Made by a program: the position numbers and the translations under genes
Assembly: GCA_016788635.1 (NCBI GenBank)
Contig: JAEUSU010000005.1
Coordinates: 150,409 to 214,408 of the forward strand
Length of the DNA: 64,000 bases
Reading direction: 5' to 3'
Source: Flavobacteriales bacterium
GTDB lineage: Bacteria > Bacteroidota > Bacteroidia > Flavobacteriales_F > PHOS-HE28
In this document: positions 62,695 through 64,000 of the stretch, one piece after another
Layout of the letters: each line of letters starts with the position of its first letter
How positions within the stretch are numbered: position 1 is the stretch's first letter
The notes under the pieces: model-generated
The model's input: only the letters and a program-made list of their open reading frames with translations
What the model was told of the DNA's origin: nothing
The model's database searches: none

Positions 62695-64000
62695 ATGAGG
62701 TGCTCCCTTCGGTGGTCGTTTGCGGTGATTTACTTGCTGCCTATCCTGGCCCGGCACGCATTGGCTCAGCAAGGTTTGAACAACCTCTGGCTGGGCGGCT
62801 TCGAGGACGAATCGCCACCGCCTTGGGGCGGTGTCGATCTGGAATTTCTCTCCGGGAGTTTGGTCATCTCCACGGTAGTACGCACGATGGATTACAAGCG
62901 AACGAACGCGAACATCGCCGATGACAACGGAAACTTGCTCTTCAGCACCAATGGGGCATACATCGCCAAGGCCACCGGTGATACACTGCTGAACGGGACC
63001 GGTCTGAACCCAAGCAACTACACCTCGCTATACCCGGAGGGTCTGTATCTCCCGCAATCGGTGTTGATCCTGCCCAAACCCGACGCTCCCGGTATGTACT
63101 ACCTATTCCACGGCACCTTGGATGACCAGCTCGGGCAGTTCGCCCAATATCTATACTTAACCACTATTGACATGAGCTTGAACGGCGGCCTGGGCGGCGT
63201 GGTGAACAAGAACGAGGTATTGATCGCGGACACGCTGAACGTGGGCAAGATCACGGCCGTGCGCCATGCCAACGGTCGGGATTGGTGGGTCTTCTGCCAT
63301 AAGCAGCCGACGAACATCTTCCACCGGCTGCTGGTCACTCCATATGGCATATCCGGCCCGGTGCAGCAAGCAATCGGTGTAACGCGCTACGCGGATATCG
63401 GGCAAGTGTGCTTCTCCCCCGATGGGAACAAGTTCGCGTATTACTGGGGCGAAGGGGAAGACTTGGAGATCTTCGCTTTCGATCGTTGTATAGGCCTGTT
63501 TTCCAACCCGGTGCATATCCTGATCGACGATGCCAACAGCATGGGAGGCGTGGCCTTCTCACCGAACAGCCGTTACCTCTATGTATCATCCGTTGAAGAT
63601 GTATACCAATACGACACTGAAGCGACGAACATCGAAGCGAGCATGGTTCATATCGCCCATTGGGACGGCTTCTATTCTCCAAGCCCGCCATTCGCCACGC
63701 TGTTCGACATTGCCCAGCTTGCACCGGATGGAAAGATCTATATAGGTACTGGTAACGGCACCCTCCACCTGCACGTGATCCACGATCCAAATTCCGCAGG
63801 TATTGCCTGCAACGTGGAGCAGCATGGAGTGGCATTGCCGAGGTATTTCATGAACTCCTTACCCAACCACCCCAACTACCACCTGGGGCCGCTGGCTGGC
63901 AGCCCGTGCGATACGCTGGGGCTTTCGGTAGGCGGCGGCCAGGGCGAGCCCGCGCTGCACGTGCAGGCCTACCCCAACCCGAACACCGGAGCGTTCACCT
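62695..64000 (+). CDS. WD40/PD40-like beta-propeller T9SS protein, partial
   Basis: The frame stays open from ATG 62695 to the window edge (435 codons), so the 3' end is missing. It has a signal peptide of about 24 residues (RHALAQ). The body has repeated propeller-like elements (DNGNLLFSTNG, VCFSPDGNKFAYYW, GVAFSPNSRYLYVSS, QLAPDGKIYIG) and the phrase NSLPNHPNYHLGPL, common in Bacteroidota surface propellers. The last visible residues, VQAYPNPNTGAFT, open a type A sorting domain, so little is missing. Codon use is richer in A/T (TTG, TAT, CTA) than in the housekeeping genes of the window. Confidence 0.85.
   Translation, partial: MRCSLRWSFAVIYLLPILARHALAQQGLNNLWLGGFEDESPPPWGGVDLEFLSGSLVISTVVRTMDYKRTNANIADDNGNLLFSTNGAYIAKATGDTLLNGTGLNPSNYTSLYPEGLYLPQSVLILPKPDAPGMYYLFHGTLDDQLGQFAQYLYLTTIDMSLNGGLGGVVNKNEVLIADTLNVGKITAVRHANGRDWWVFCHKQPTNIFHRLLVTPYGISGPVQQAIGVTRYADIGQVCFSPDGNKFAYYWGEGEDLEIFAFDRCIGLFSNPVHILIDDANSMGGVAFSPNSRYLYVSSVEDVYQYDTEATNIEASMVHIAHWDGFYSPSPPFATLFDIAQLAPDGKIYIGTGNGTLHLHVIHDPNSAGIACNVEQHGVALPRYFMNSLPNHPNYHLGPLAGSPCDTLGLSVGGGQGEPALHVQAYPNPNTGAFT

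Overview
The window is GC-rich, gene-dense DNA from a member of the Bacteroidota, most like a high-GC Flavobacteriales-type lineage. The evidence is several type IX secretion (T9SS) cargo proteins with C-terminal sorting domains, a PorP/SprF-family protein beside a gliding-type C-terminal-domain protein, Bacteroidota-type -33/-7 promoters (TTTG, 19 bp, TAnnTTTG), a MurF-Alr fusion, a DAHP synthase-chorismate mutase fusion, a GT117 (DUF2723) membrane protein and the order rimP-nusA-infB. No phage, transposase, CRISPR array or rRNA operon is visible. The genome cannot be named from sequence reading alone.

Layout. 0-4 kb: a partial polysaccharide deacetylase and a large GT117 protein on the minus strand, then tRNA-Gln(TTG), whose 3' end and terminator are duplicated. 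4-9.7 kb: a guanine-deaminase-like/membrane protein/MtfA operon (minus), divergent from a YjgN-M48 protease pair (plus), then two envelope glycosyltransferases (minus). 9.7-15.7 kb: a secreted S8 protease, the MurF-Alr fusion and thymidine kinase (minus). 15.8-23.9 kb: a conserved hypothetical carrying internal repeats, an M28 peptidase, rsmI, a secreted hypothetical, the DAHP synthase-chorismate mutase fusion, an FG-GAP T9SS cargo protein and a lipoprotein.

23.9-34.9 kb is a nearly complete molybdenum-cofactor locus: moeB-moeA-mobA-moaD-moaE-moaCB (plus), moaA (minus) and fdhD (plus). Between moaCB and moaA sits a two-gene minus-strand block (PorP/SprF-like protein plus SBBP/gliding-CTD protein), bracketed by degenerate copies of the moaCB 3' end. 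34.9-40.8 kb: a small basic protein, a methyltransferase and a flippase-like protein (minus); a DMT transporter, yicC, gmk and nadD (plus); and udk (minus). 41-46 kb: rimP-nusA-infB behind a promoter and an attenuator-like hairpin.

46-64 kb is rich in exported proteins: a pentaheme cytochrome with a sorting domain, a MORN/YwqK-repeat protein, an Omp28-like protein, a DUF481 barrel, a cytochrome c-PHM-like copper protein with a sorting domain, a small T9SS cargo protein, a 1514-aa beta-helix protein whose signal peptide seems to be cut by an in-frame stop, and a partial WD40-like T9SS protein. recJ and tadA lie among them.

Two patterns cut across the window. First, a -7-like box (TAnCTTGC and variants) lies only 3-7 nt before the start codon of many first genes, which suggests leaderless or nearly leaderless transcripts. 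Second, palindromic REP-like repeats occur inside reading frames (moaE and the 15.8-kb hypothetical) as well as between genes.
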